Positions 1-7,306 of a DNA stretch of 64,000 nt are shown here, piece by piece (within the stretch, counting starts at the first letter, position 1; each line of letters starts with the position of its first letter). This DNA comes from Streptomyces sp. CB02261. Lineage in GTDB: Bacteria > Actinomycetota > Actinomycetes > Streptomycetales > Streptomycetaceae. Made by a program: the position numbers and the translations under genes. The stretch is from positions 381,478-445,477 of the forward strand of contig NZ_LIVX01000003.1 in assembly GCF_001905665.1 (NCBI RefSeq), given 5' to 3'. The notes below the pieces were generated by a model, which was not told the origin of the DNA, searched no databases, and worked only from the letters and a program-made list of their open reading frames with translations.

Positions 1-567
1 GACCGCCACCCCGAGCGCTTCCAACTGGTCACCGTGCTCTCCCGGGAGGAACAGCAGGCGGGACTCCCCTCCGGCCGTCTCGACCGCGAGCGGCTCGCCC
101 AGCTGCTCCCGGCACTGCTGCCGGTCGACTCGATCGACGGCTGGTTCCTCTGCGGTCCCTTCGGGCTGGTGCAAGGCGCCGAGCAGGCACTGCGCGGCCT
201 CGGCGTCGACCGCGGACGGATCCACCAGGAGATCTTCCACGTCGACGACGGCTCCGCGCCCGCCACGGCCACCGTCGCCGACGCCCCCGCGCACGCGAAC
301 CTCACCGCGACCCTGCACGGCCGTTCCGGCACCTGGCCCGTGGATCGCGGCGAGACCCTCCTCGACACGGTCCTCCGCGCCCGCGCGGACGCCCCGTACG
401 CCTGCAAGGGCGGGGTGTGCGGCACCTGCCGCGCCTTCCTCGTCGGCGGAGAGGTGCGCATGGACCGCAACTTCGCACTCGAACCGGAGGAGACCGACGC
501 CGGATACGTCCTGGCCTGTCAGTCCCACCCGGTCACCCCCGAAGTGGAGCTGGACTTCGACCGCTGA
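1..567 (+). CDS. paaE: phenylacetyl-CoA epoxidase reductase subunit, C-terminal part (5' truncated by window edge)
   Basis: The reading frame is open from base 1, so the gene starts outside the window and 188 C-terminal residues are visible. They show the end of an NAD(P)H/flavin reductase domain (motif FLCGPFGLV) followed by a plant-type [2Fe-2S] ferredoxin domain. The ligand cysteines lie in ACKGGVCGTC (fragment residues about 135, 140 and 143), with a fourth Cys near 173. This domain order and the RMDRNFALE segment fit PaaE (also called PaaK), which passes electrons from NADPH to the di-iron oxygenase that epoxidises phenylacetyl-CoA. Other paa genes would be expected just upstream. Another member of the oxygenase-reductase family cannot be excluded. 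Confidence 0.8.
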   Translation, partial: DRHPERFQLVTVLSREEQQAGLPSGRLDRERLAQLLPALLPVDSIDGWFLCGPFGLVQGAEQALRGLGVDRGRIHQEIFHVDDGSAPATATVADAPAHANLTATLHGRSGTWPVDRGETLLDTVLRARADAPYACKGGVCGTCRAFLVGGEVRMDRNFALEPEETDAGYVLACQSHPVTPEVELDFDR

Positions 568-638
568 CGAACCCCGGCGCCGCTCCGGCCCCGCGCCGGA
601 CCCCGGACACCACCACCGCCACAGCCATTCCCTTCCAC

Positions 639-675
639 TAGAACCTGTTCTATCTTGACGGCCCGTCAGTAGAAC
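639..675. promoter_or_regulatory. KstR-like palindromic operator upstream of acyl-CoA dehydrogenase
   Basis: TAGAACCTGTTCTA (639-652) is an inverted repeat with 6-bp arms. It fits the TnnAACnnGTTnnA pattern known for the TetR-family regulator KstR of actinobacterial steroid and lipid catabolism. A second half site, TAGAAC, lies at 670-675. The sites sit 27-63 bp upstream of the GTG start at 702. No regulator gene is adjacent, so the identity of the binding protein is inferred. Confidence 0.5.
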
Positions 676-701
676 AGGGGCAGCAACGGGAGGGCAGGGC
701 A

Positions 702-1835
702 GTGGACTTCACCTTCACCGAAGAGCAGCAAGCGGCCGTCGAGGCGGCCAAGGCGGTCTTCTCGGGCGTCACCCCCGACGCGGTACCGAGCCCCGCCCTC
801 ACCCCCGGAGCCGTCTCCGAGGACCTGGACCGACCACTCTGGGCCCGCCTCGCCACCGCCGACCTGCTCGGCCTGACGGTGTCCCCGCGGCACGGCGGCG
901 CCGGGCTCGACCCCGTCGCCCTCTGCCTCGTCCTGCGCGAGTCGGCACGCGTCCTCGCCCGCGTCCCCCTCCTGGAGACCAGCGCCGTCGCCACGACCGT
1001 CGAGCGATACGCCCCCGAGGCCACCGCCGCCGAACTGCTCCCCCGCGTCTGCCGCGGCGAACTCGTCCTCACCGCCGCCTCCCAGGGACGCACCGGCCAC
1101 GACCCCGCCGAACGCGCCGTCACCGCCCGCCGCGACGGCACCACCTGGATCCTCGACGGCCTCCAGACCGCCGTCCCCTGGGCCCACGGCGCCGACCTCA
1201 TCGCCGTCCCCGCGCACACCGCCGACGGACACACCGTGCTCGCCCTGCTACCCCGCACCCACGCCGGCCTCGACCTCGGCGCCCAGTACTCCACCCACGG
1301 CGAACTCCTCGCCGAACTGCGCCTCGACTCCGTACGCCTCGACGACACCCACGTCATCACCGCCGAAGGAGCCTGGGAACAGCTCCGCGCGACCCTCACC
1401 ACCGGCACCTGCGCGCTCGCCCTCGGTCTCGGCGAAGCCGTGCTCACCATGACGAGCCAGTACACCGGGAAACGGGAGCAGTTCGGCCACCCCGTGGCCA
1501 CGTTCCAGGCCGTCGCCGTCCAGGCCGCCGACCGCTACATCGACCTGCGCGCCATGGAAGCCACCCTCTGGCAGGCCGCCTGGCGCCTCTCCAGCACGTC
1601 CCCGGGAGCGCTGCCCGCCGACGGGGACGTCGCCGTCGCGAAGATCTGGGCCTCCGAAGGGGTACGGCGCGTGGTGCAGACCGCTCAGCACCTGCACGGC
1701 GGCTTCGGCGCGGACACCGACTACCCCCTGCACCGCTACCACGCCTGGGCCAAGCACCTGGAACTGTCCCTCGGCCCCGCCGCGGCCCACGAGGAGGCCC
1801 TGGGCGACCTGCTGGCCGCCCACCCCCTCGGCTAA
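702..1835 (+). CDS. acyl-CoA dehydrogenase family protein
   Basis: This 377-residue protein fits the acyl-CoA dehydrogenase fold: an N-terminal helical domain, a middle beta domain, and a C-terminal helical domain with GKREQFGHPVATFQAV and LHGGFGADTDYPLHRYH. These enzymes oxidise acyl-CoA to enoyl-CoA with FAD. The usual catalytic Glu context after the LHGG motif is not evident (the segment reads ELSLGPAAA), so it may be a non-catalytic or atypical partner subunit, as in heteromeric FadE enzymes of steroid side-chain breakdown. GTG start preceded by GGGAGGG. The gene stands alone behind a KstR-like palindrome, which hints at steroid or fatty-acid catabolism rather than phenylacetate. Substrate unknown. 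Confidence 0.85.
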   Translation: MDFTFTEEQQAAVEAAKAVFSGVTPDAVPSPALTPGAVSEDLDRPLWARLATADLLGLTVSPRHGGAGLDPVALCLVLRESARVLARVPLLETSAVATTVERYAPEATAAELLPRVCRGELVLTAASQGRTGHDPAERAVTARRDGTTWILDGLQTAVPWAHGADLIAVPAHTADGHTVLALLPRTHAGLDLGAQYSTHGELLAELRLDSVRLDDTHVITAEGAWEQLRATLTTGTCALALGLGEAVLTMTSQYTGKREQFGHPVATFQAVAVQAADRYIDLRAMEATLWQAAWRLSSTSPGALPADGDVAVAKIWASEGVRRVVQTAQHLHGGFGADTDYPLHRYHAWAKHLELSLGPAAAHEEALGDLLAAHPLG

Positions 1836-1860
1836 GCGGCCGCAGCCCATCGGACGAGCG

Positions 1861-2205
1861 TCAGAGGACGAAGGCCGGGCTGCCGTTCCCCGTCACCATC
1901 GGACGCCCGGCACCGTCCCAGGCGAGCATCCCGCCGTCGACGTTCACCGCGTCGAAGCCCTGCTGCACCAGATACTGCGTGACCTGCGCCGACCGGCCAC
2001 CGACCCGGCACATCACATACGCGCGCCCACGCTCGGCCACGGCCTCCGTCACCTCACCGAAGCGAGCCACGAAGTCACTCATCGGCACGTGCAGCGCACC
2101 CTCGACGTGACCGGCCGCCCACTCGTCGTCCTCCCTGACGTCCAGCACCAGGGCATCCGCCGGCACGGAAGCCGCGTCCACCGAGGGCAACGGGGAGAAA
2201 TTCAT
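1861..2205 (-). CDS. rhodanese-like domain protein
   Basis: A single rhodanese domain of 114 residues. LDVREDDEWAAGHVEGALH is the CH2A-type motif, and the active-site Cys lies in YVMCRVGGRS. Proteins of this class bind sulfane sulfur as a persulfide on that Cys and donate it to acceptors. There is no signal peptide, so it is probably cytoplasmic. It follows the J-domain gene on the same strand with a 56-bp gap and converges with the acyl-CoA dehydrogenase gene. The physiological sulfur acceptor is not indicated by context. Confidence 0.85.
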   Translation of the reverse strand: MNFSPLPSVDAASVPADALVLDVREDDEWAAGHVEGALHVPMSDFVARFGEVTEAVAERGRAYVMCRVGGRSAQVTQYLVQQGFDAVNVDGGMLAWDGAGRPMVTGNGSPAFVL

Positions 2206-2261
2206 GGGACCGGCCTTCTCTCGTCAGTACCGCCCGAAGGGACTCGGGCGCACGGAAAAAC

Positions 2262-3080
2262 CTACTGCACCAGCTCGGACAGCTCGGTCTCCCGCTCGGA
2301 GACCTGTGCGAGCAGCTGCTCCGCGATCTCCTCCAGGAGCCGGTCCGGGTCGTCGGGCGCCATCCGCAGCATCGCGCCGATCGCGCTCTCCTCCAGCTCG
2401 CGCGCCAGCGCCGACAGCATGTCCTTGCGCTGCGCCAGCCACTCCAGACGCGCGTACAGCTCCTCGCTCTCGCTGAGCCGCTCCTCGGCCGGTACGGGAC
2501 CGGCCTCCCACTCCGCGGAGAGCTCACGGAGGAGGGCCTCGTCGCCGCGGGCGTAGGCGGCGTTCACCCGCGTGATGAACTCCTCGCGCCGCTTCCGCTC
2601 GTCCTCCTCGCGGGCCAGGTCGGGGTGGGCCTTACGAGCCAGCTCCCGGTAGAGCCTGCGGATCTCCTCGCTCGGGCGGACCCGCTTCGGCGGCTGCACC
2701 GGTCGGTCGGTGAGCATGGCCTCGGCCTCGGGGGAGAGGCCGTCGGAGTCGATCCAGTCGTGGAACAGCTCGTCCACCCCGGGCATCGGCATGACCGCGG
2801 CCCGCGCCTCCTGCGCCTTCCGCAGGTCCTCCGGGTCGCCGGTGCGCGCCGCCCGTGCCTCCGCGATCCGGGCGTCGAGCTCATCGAGCCGCGCGTACAT
2901 CGGGCCGAGCTTCTGGTGGTGCAGCCGCGAGAAGTTGTCCACCTCGACCCGGAAGGTCTCGACGGCGATCTCGAACTCGATCAGGGCCTGCTCGGCCACC
3001 CGCACGGCCCGCTCGAGCCGCGCCTCGGGCCGCTCGTCCCCGGGCCCCTCGTTGACACCCTGGTCCACGCTCACGTCCAC
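2262..3080 (-). CDS. J-domain-containing protein (atypical, internal J-like segment)
   Basis: In this 272-residue soluble protein, residues about 20-95 are predicted to be largely helical and coiled-coil. Residues about 138-175 hold a J-domain core, RRLYRELARKAHPDLA, with the HPD tripeptide (about 152-154) needed to stimulate Hsp70 ATPase. The C-terminal third is again helical and acidic. It lacks the Gly/Phe and zinc-finger regions of DnaJ, so it is a class C J-protein or degenerate relative. A partner DnaK is not encoded nearby. It could form an operon with the downstream rhodanese gene. Function unknown beyond probable Hsp70 co-chaperone activity. Confidence 0.7.
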   Translation of the reverse strand: MDVSVDQGVNEGPGDERPEARLERAVRVAEQALIEFEIAVETFRVEVDNFSRLHHQKLGPMYARLDELDARIAEARAARTGDPEDLRKAQEARAAVMPMPGVDELFHDWIDSDGLSPEAEAMLTDRPVQPPKRVRPSEEIRRLYRELARKAHPDLAREEDERKRREEFITRVNAAYARGDEALLRELSAEWEAGPVPAEERLSESEELYARLEWLAQRKDMLSALARELEESAIGAMLRMAPDDPDRLLEEIAEQLLAQVSERETELSELVQ

Positions 3081-3202
3081 GCCCGCCCAGTCCTCGTTCC
3101 GCCTCGTCCCCCCAGCCTACGGGCCTCGGGGGGGCCTCCCCCCTCCCTCCCCTTCCCCCTCTCCTGCCCCCGCCCCGGCGCCCCTCGCTCTCGCGACGCG
3201 CG

Positions 3203-4663
3203 TCAGACGCCCAGTTCCGCCGCTATGCGGCCCGCGCGGACGGCCGAGAGCAGGTCGGCGTGGTCGGCGGTGGTGCGGTCCGCGTACGAGACGGCGAAGG
3301 AGGCGACGGCCTCGTCGAACTCCTCGTTCTTGCCGCAGTACCCGGCTATCAGACGCGGGTCGGCGCTGTGGGCGTGGGCGCGGGCGAGCAGCGCCCCGGT
3401 CATCCGGCCGTAGTCGTCGACCTGCTCGACGGTGAGCGCGGCGGGGTCGACGCTGCCCTTACGGTTGCGGAACTGGCGCACCTGGAAGGGGCGCCCTTCG
3501 ACCGTGGTCCAGCCGAGCAGGCTGTCGCTGACGACCTGCATCCGCTTCTGTCCGAGCACCACCCGGCGCCCCTCGTGGCCGGGCTCCGGCACGGTGAAGC
3601 CCGCGGTCGGCAGGTGCGGCAGCAGCGCGGACGGCCGGGCCTCCTTCACCTGGAGCACCAGCGCCTCGCCCCGGTGGTCGAGGAGCAGGACGACATAGGA
3701 GCGGGTGCCGACGCTGCCGGTGCCGACCACCCGGAAGGCCACGTCGTGGACGGCGTACCGGGCGAGCAGCGGCAGCCGGTCCTCGGACACCGTCTCCAGG
3801 TACGGGCCGAGGGAGACGGCGACCGCGGCGGCCTCGGCGTCCGGGACCCTGCGCAGCACCGGGGCGGCGTCCACGAACCTGCGACCGCCACCGTCCACGT
3901 CGCTCACGGTCTCGGTCGACCGGGCGGCGAACCGGGCGCTCGTGTTGTTGCGGGCCTTGGCGGAGACCCGCTCCAGGGTGCCGAGGAGATCGCGGGCGTC
4001 GGTGTGGGAGACGAGCTCCTCGTCGGCAATCGCGTTCCAGGCGTCGAGCGCGGAGAGCCGGGAGAGGAGGCGCATGGTGCGCCGGTACGCGCCGACGGTG
4101 TCGAAGGCGGCGGCCCGGCACATCTCCTCGCTCGCGCCCACCTCTCGGCCCGCGAGGACCAGGGATGTGGCGAGCCGCTTGAGGTCCCACTCCCAGGGGC
4201 CGACGATGGTCTCGTCGAAGTCGTTGAGGTCCATGACGAGCCGGCCGCGGGCGTCGCCGTACAGACCGAAGTTGGCGGCGTGGGCGTCACCGCACAGCTG
4301 GGCGGCTATCCCGGTGACGGGGGTGCCGGCGAGGTCGTGGGCCATCAGCCCGGCGGATCCGCGGAGGAAGGCGAAGGGGCTCGCGGCCATCCTGCCGATC
4401 CTTATCGGCGTGAGCTCGGGGACGCGGTCGCGGCTCGACTCCTCGACGGCCCGGACCGCGTCCGGCCGGTCGTCGGCGAGCGCCGGCTGACGGTGCGCGG
4501 AGCGCGGGACCACGTCCCTGAGTTTCTTGCCCTGCTCCTTGTGGAGGGTCTTGCCGCCGAGGGCGGCGCGCCGCGCGAACCCAGGTACGTCCGGAACGCG
4601 CCCGCCATCCGGCTGCGGGTCCGAATCGCGCTGTTCCTGTACTCCGGCCTGGATCTCGTCCAT
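3203..4663 (-). CDS. DUF2252 domain-containing protein
   Basis: The 486-residue protein covers the full DUF2252 length. Supporting segments are the N-terminal LTPIRIGRMAASPFAFLRG, the central LCGDAHAANFGLYGD and DLNDFDETI, and the later GYCGKNEEFDEA near the C-terminus. GDAHxxNFG followed by DxNDFDE resembles the catalytic and metal-binding loops of the aminoglycoside-phosphotransferase/kinase-like fold. That similarity is established for the family, but the substrate is not known. No signal peptide. Monocistronic, divergent from nothing obvious. ATG start at MDEIQAG. The upstream intergenic region contains DnaA boxes. Confidence 0.85.
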   Translation of the reverse strand: MDEIQAGVQEQRDSDPQPDGGRVPDVPGFARRAALGGKTLHKEQGKKLRDVVPRSAHRQPALADDRPDAVRAVEESSRDRVPELTPIRIGRMAASPFAFLRGSAGLMAHDLAGTPVTGIAAQLCGDAHAANFGLYGDARGRLVMDLNDFDETIVGPWEWDLKRLATSLVLAGREVGASEEMCRAAAFDTVGAYRRTMRLLSRLSALDAWNAIADEELVSHTDARDLLGTLERVSAKARNNTSARFAARSTETVSDVDGGGRRFVDAAPVLRRVPDAEAAAVAVSLGPYLETVSEDRLPLLARYAVHDVAFRVVGTGSVGTRSYVVLLLDHRGEALVLQVKEARPSALLPHLPTAGFTVPEPGHEGRRVVLGQKRMQVVSDSLLGWTTVEGRPFQVRQFRNRKGSVDPAALTVEQVDDYGRMTGALLARAHAHSADPRLIAGYCGKNEEFDEAVASFAVSYADRTTADHADLLSAVRAGRIAAELGV

Positions 4664-4740
4664 GGCACGCTCCCCCGATGCGAAGGTCCAACATCATCCG
4701 AGGCTGACGGTACCGCCGTACCCGAGCGGGCGTCTTCCCC

Positions 4741-4786
4741 TGTGGACAACGCTTGCGCGCACCCTGTGGACAAGCCGTGTGGGCAG
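4741..4786. promoter_or_regulatory. cluster of DnaA boxes outside oriC
   Basis: TGTGGACAA occurs exactly twice (4741-4749 and 4765-4773). It is the reverse complement of the Streptomyces DnaA-box consensus TTGTCCACA. A related TGTGGGCAG follows at 4778-4786. All three point the same way and sit in the gap between the DUF2252 gene and the membrane-protein gene, about 37 kb from oriC. Confidence 0.6.
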
Positions 4787-4818
4787 GGCGCCCGCGGCGG
4801 ACGGGCCCGGCGGCGGCC

Positions 4819-5937
4819 TCAGACCGCCACCGCCTCCTCCATCTCCTCCTCGGCCGTCGCCCGCTCGGCCGTCGCCTCGGCGGCCCTCTCCTTCTCCGCC
4901 GCCCCTTCCCCAGCCCTGGTCTCGACGTCAGAGCCCTGCCCCCGCCCGGCCGCGCGGTGACGCCGCGCCTCCGTGACCGCGGCGGTGGCGACGAGGACGG
5001 CTCCGGCGAGGAACCAGAGGGCGAGGACGAGGACGTGTCCGCCGAGCGCGTGCCCGTCGAAGTACACGTGGCCGCGGACGCCCTCGACGAAGCCGGCGCC
5101 GTTCCAGAAGGCGTGCAGCGCGCCGAAGAAGCCGGGCTGGAGTTCGGGCCGGTAGATGCCGCCGGAGCTGGTGAAGTTGAGCATCACGAAGAGCACCATC
5201 ACGCCGAGCGTGGTCCAGCGGCGCAGGAACGTGTGGAGGCCGACGCCGACGAGCAGGATGCCCGCCGCGTACAGCCAGGAGAGCGCCCACACCCCGCCGA
5301 GCCCTTGGTCGACCAGGTGGAAGACCGGTCCGGCGAAGAGCGTCCCGATGAGGCTGACGACGAGGGACATCCCCGCGGCGAGGAGGACCCGGACGCGCAT
5401 GGGCAGGACGGCGCCGGCTCCGCCGATGACCGCGACCGAGGCGTACGCCCCGATGCTGAGGGCGACGAGCAGGAAGAAGACGCCCTGCCCGGTGGGGTCG
5501 CCGGGGGCGACGGGCGCCACGTCGGTGACCTTGAGCGGGGCGTCCTGCCTGGCGGCGACCTTGGTGAACACCTTCTCGACGGCCATGGCGGTGGTGTCGG
5601 AGGAGGCCGAGGCGACGAGCAGCTCGGGCTTCTCGCCGGGGAGGTAGGCGCCGAAGCTGTCCTGCTCGCGCAGGGCGGTGACGGCGGTGTCCCGGTCGGC
5701 GACGGTACGGACGTCGAGGGCACCGGCGCCCTTGTCCTGCAGGGTCTGGGCGAGGATCTGGGCGGTCGGCCCCGAGCCGACGACGTCGACGCGCAGGTCG
5801 TGGGGTGCGGGTGCGTGGAAGGCGCCGAGGTAGGCGAGTCCCATGCCGACGCACATCAGCAGCGGGGTGAGCAGATGTCCGAGGACGTGCCGCAACGCCC
5901 CCGTGGTGTTCGGTCCTGCGGACACCGAGACCTCCAT
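4819..5937 (-). CDS. multi-spanning membrane protein, ABC-2/YhgE-like
   Basis: This 372-residue protein has an N-terminal membrane segment (LLTPLLMCVGMGLAYLGAF), an extracytoplasmic domain of roughly 130 residues, and about five further membrane segments. It ends in a long charged Ala/Glu-rich cytoplasmic tail (about 335-372). The topology resembles ABC-2/YhgE-Pip type membrane proteins often called ABC transporter permeases, but no ATPase gene is adjacent. It is transcribed away from a MarR regulator across a 91-bp region holding an inverted repeat, so the regulator probably controls it. An efflux or stress-export role is a reasonable inference; substrate unknown. Confidence 0.65.
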   Translation of the reverse strand: MEVSVSAGPNTTGALRHVLGHLLTPLLMCVGMGLAYLGAFHAPAPHDLRVDVVGSGPTAQILAQTLQDKGAGALDVRTVADRDTAVTALREQDSFGAYLPGEKPELLVASASSDTTAMAVEKVFTKVAARQDAPLKVTDVAPVAPGDPTGQGVFFLLVALSIGAYASVAVIGGAGAVLPMRVRVLLAAGMSLVVSLIGTLFAGPVFHLVDQGLGGVWALSWLYAAGILLVGVGLHTFLRRWTTLGVMVLFVMLNFTSSGGIYRPELQPGFFGALHAFWNGAGFVEGVRGHVYFDGHALGGHVLVLALWFLAGAVLVATAAVTEARRHRAAGRGQGSDVETRAGEGAAEKERAAEATAERATAEEEMEEAVAV

Positions 5938-5948
5938 GGTTGGCTTTT

Positions 5949-5977
5949 ACAACTAAAGAACCGTTGTACTATACAAC
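5949..5977. promoter_or_regulatory. MarR-type operator in divergent promoter region
   Basis: GTTGTACTATACAAC (5963-5977) is a perfect palindrome with 6-bp arms and a 3-bp centre. An additional ACAAC at 5949-5953 pairs with GTTGT at 5963-5967. The AT-rich site lies between the divergent membrane-protein and MarR genes and is the likely binding site of that regulator for both promoters. Confidence 0.7.
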
Positions 5978-6028
5978 TGGAAGGCGATGGTGGGCGAACG
6001 AAGCCCGCCGCATGACGAGGGAGCCCCC

Positions 6029-6508
6029 ATGACCAGCGCCCCAGTGCCCCCACGCGAGGCATCCCTGGACGTCATCCAGCGGGAGCTGACGGCCTTCGCC
6101 CGTCGGGCCAGCGCCGCCGCCGCCCGGGTCCACCCCGAGCTCCCGCTCGTCTCGTACACGCTCCTCGCCCACATCGAGGAACGGAGCGGCTGCCGCGCGA
6201 CCGATCTCGCGGCCCACTACCTGCTGGACAAGTCGACGGTCAGCCGCCAGATCGCGGGCCTGGAGAAGCTCGGCTTCGTCGAGCGCCGCCCCGCGCCGGA
6301 GGACCACCGCGTGCACGTCCTGCATCCCACCGAGGCGGGCACCAAGGTGCTGGCCTCGGCCCGGACGAGCCGGCGCGCGGCCTACCAGGAGCGCCTCGAG
6401 GACTGGCAGGCCGAGGACCTCGCCCGCTTCGCCACCTACCTGCTCCGCTACAACGCCGCCGGCCCCAGCGGCCTCCCGACCGACCTCCCCGACAGCCCAC
6501 CCCGCTGA
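6029..6508 (+). CDS. MarR family transcriptional regulator
   Basis: A 159-residue winged-helix protein. The segment GCRATDLAAHYLLDKSTVSR is the helix-turn-helix, followed by the wing region LGFVERRPAPEDHRVHVL with the DxR motif typical of MarR dimers. The chosen ATG follows GAGGGA at 6017-6022. An in-frame upstream ATG at 5987 would put the start within 10 bp of the operator palindrome and has no ribosome binding site. It probably represses itself and the divergent membrane-protein gene. The ligand is unknown. Confidence 0.88.
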   Translation: MTSAPVPPREASLDVIQRELTAFARRASAAAARVHPELPLVSYTLLAHIEERSGCRATDLAAHYLLDKSTVSRQIAGLEKLGFVERRPAPEDHRVHVLHPTEAGTKVLASARTSRRAAYQERLEDWQAEDLARFATYLLRYNAAGPSGLPTDLPDSPPR

Positions 6509-6609
6509 CCCGGACCCCCGCCCCCGGAAACCCGACCCGGGCCCAGGCCCTACACCCCCCGGACCCCGACCCCGGGCCCCCAGGGGCCTACAAGCCCGCC
6601 CCCCAGCCC

Positions 6610-7269
6610 CTACAACCCCGCGTCCCGGGCCAGCAGCGCCGCCTGGACCCGGTTCTCGCAGTCCAGTTTGGCGAGGATCCGGCTCACGTACGTCTTCACC
6701 GTGGCCTCGCTCATGTGCAGCCGCCTCCCCGCGTCCGCGTTGGAGAGACCCTCCCCGAGCAGCGACAGCACGTCCCGCTCCTTCTCGCTCAGCCCGGCGA
6801 CCCGCCCCCGCGCCTGCTCCGCGCGGACCGCCTCCCGGCCGGTGGCGAGCCGCTCCACCACATGACGGGTCGCCGTCGGCGACAGATACGCGTCGCCCGC
6901 CGCGGCCGCCCGAACGGCCCGGATCAGCTCGGCGGGCGCGGTGTCCTTGAGCAGGAACCCGGCTCCGCCGTGCTCGAGCGCCCGGAGGACGTTCTCCCGC
7001 TCGCCGAAGGTCGTCAGGACGATCACCCGGGCCCTCGGCGCCGCCCGGCGCAGCTCCGGCAGGGCCGAGAGGCCGTCGAGCACCGGCATCTGGATGTCGA
7101 GGAGCACCACGTCGGCGGCGTGCGTGCGGGCCGCCTCGACGGCCGCCCGACCGTCGGCGGCCTCGCCCACGACCTCGATCTCCGGGTCCGAGGTGAGGAT
7201 CATGCGGATCCCGGCCCGGATCAGAGGCTCGTCATCGGCGATCACGACCCGGATCGACTGCCCTGCCAC
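6610..7269 (-). CDS. LuxR/NarL-type response regulator
   Basis: The 219-residue protein has an N-terminal receiver domain with acidic pocket DDEPL (about residues 11-15), the phospho-acceptor Asp in VVLLDIQMP (about residue 57) and a conserved LLKD Lys near 107. Its C-terminal LuxR-type HTH reads GLSNADAGRRLHMSEATVKT. It lies 37 bp downstream of the histidine kinase gene on the same strand and is its presumed partner. Target genes cannot be read from the sequence. Confidence 0.92.
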   Translation of the reverse strand: MAGQSIRVVIADDEPLIRAGIRMILTSDPEIEVVGEAADGRAAVEAARTHAADVVLLDIQMPVLDGLSALPELRRAAPRARVIVLTTFGERENVLRALEHGGAGFLLKDTAPAELIRAVRAAAAGDAYLSPTATRHVVERLATGREAVRAEQARGRVAGLSEKERDVLSLLGEGLSNADAGRRLHMSEATVKTYVSRILAKLDCENRVQAALLARDAGL

Positions 7270-7306
7270 TGCTGTTCCCCCACGCCTTCGGTACGGGCGG
7301 ACAGCG

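Noticed and set aside
3117..3200. A polypyrimidine stretch between the J-domain and DUF2252 genes.
   Set aside because: It is short and lies at a region of low constraint between genes; no repeat unit or hairpin was seen.
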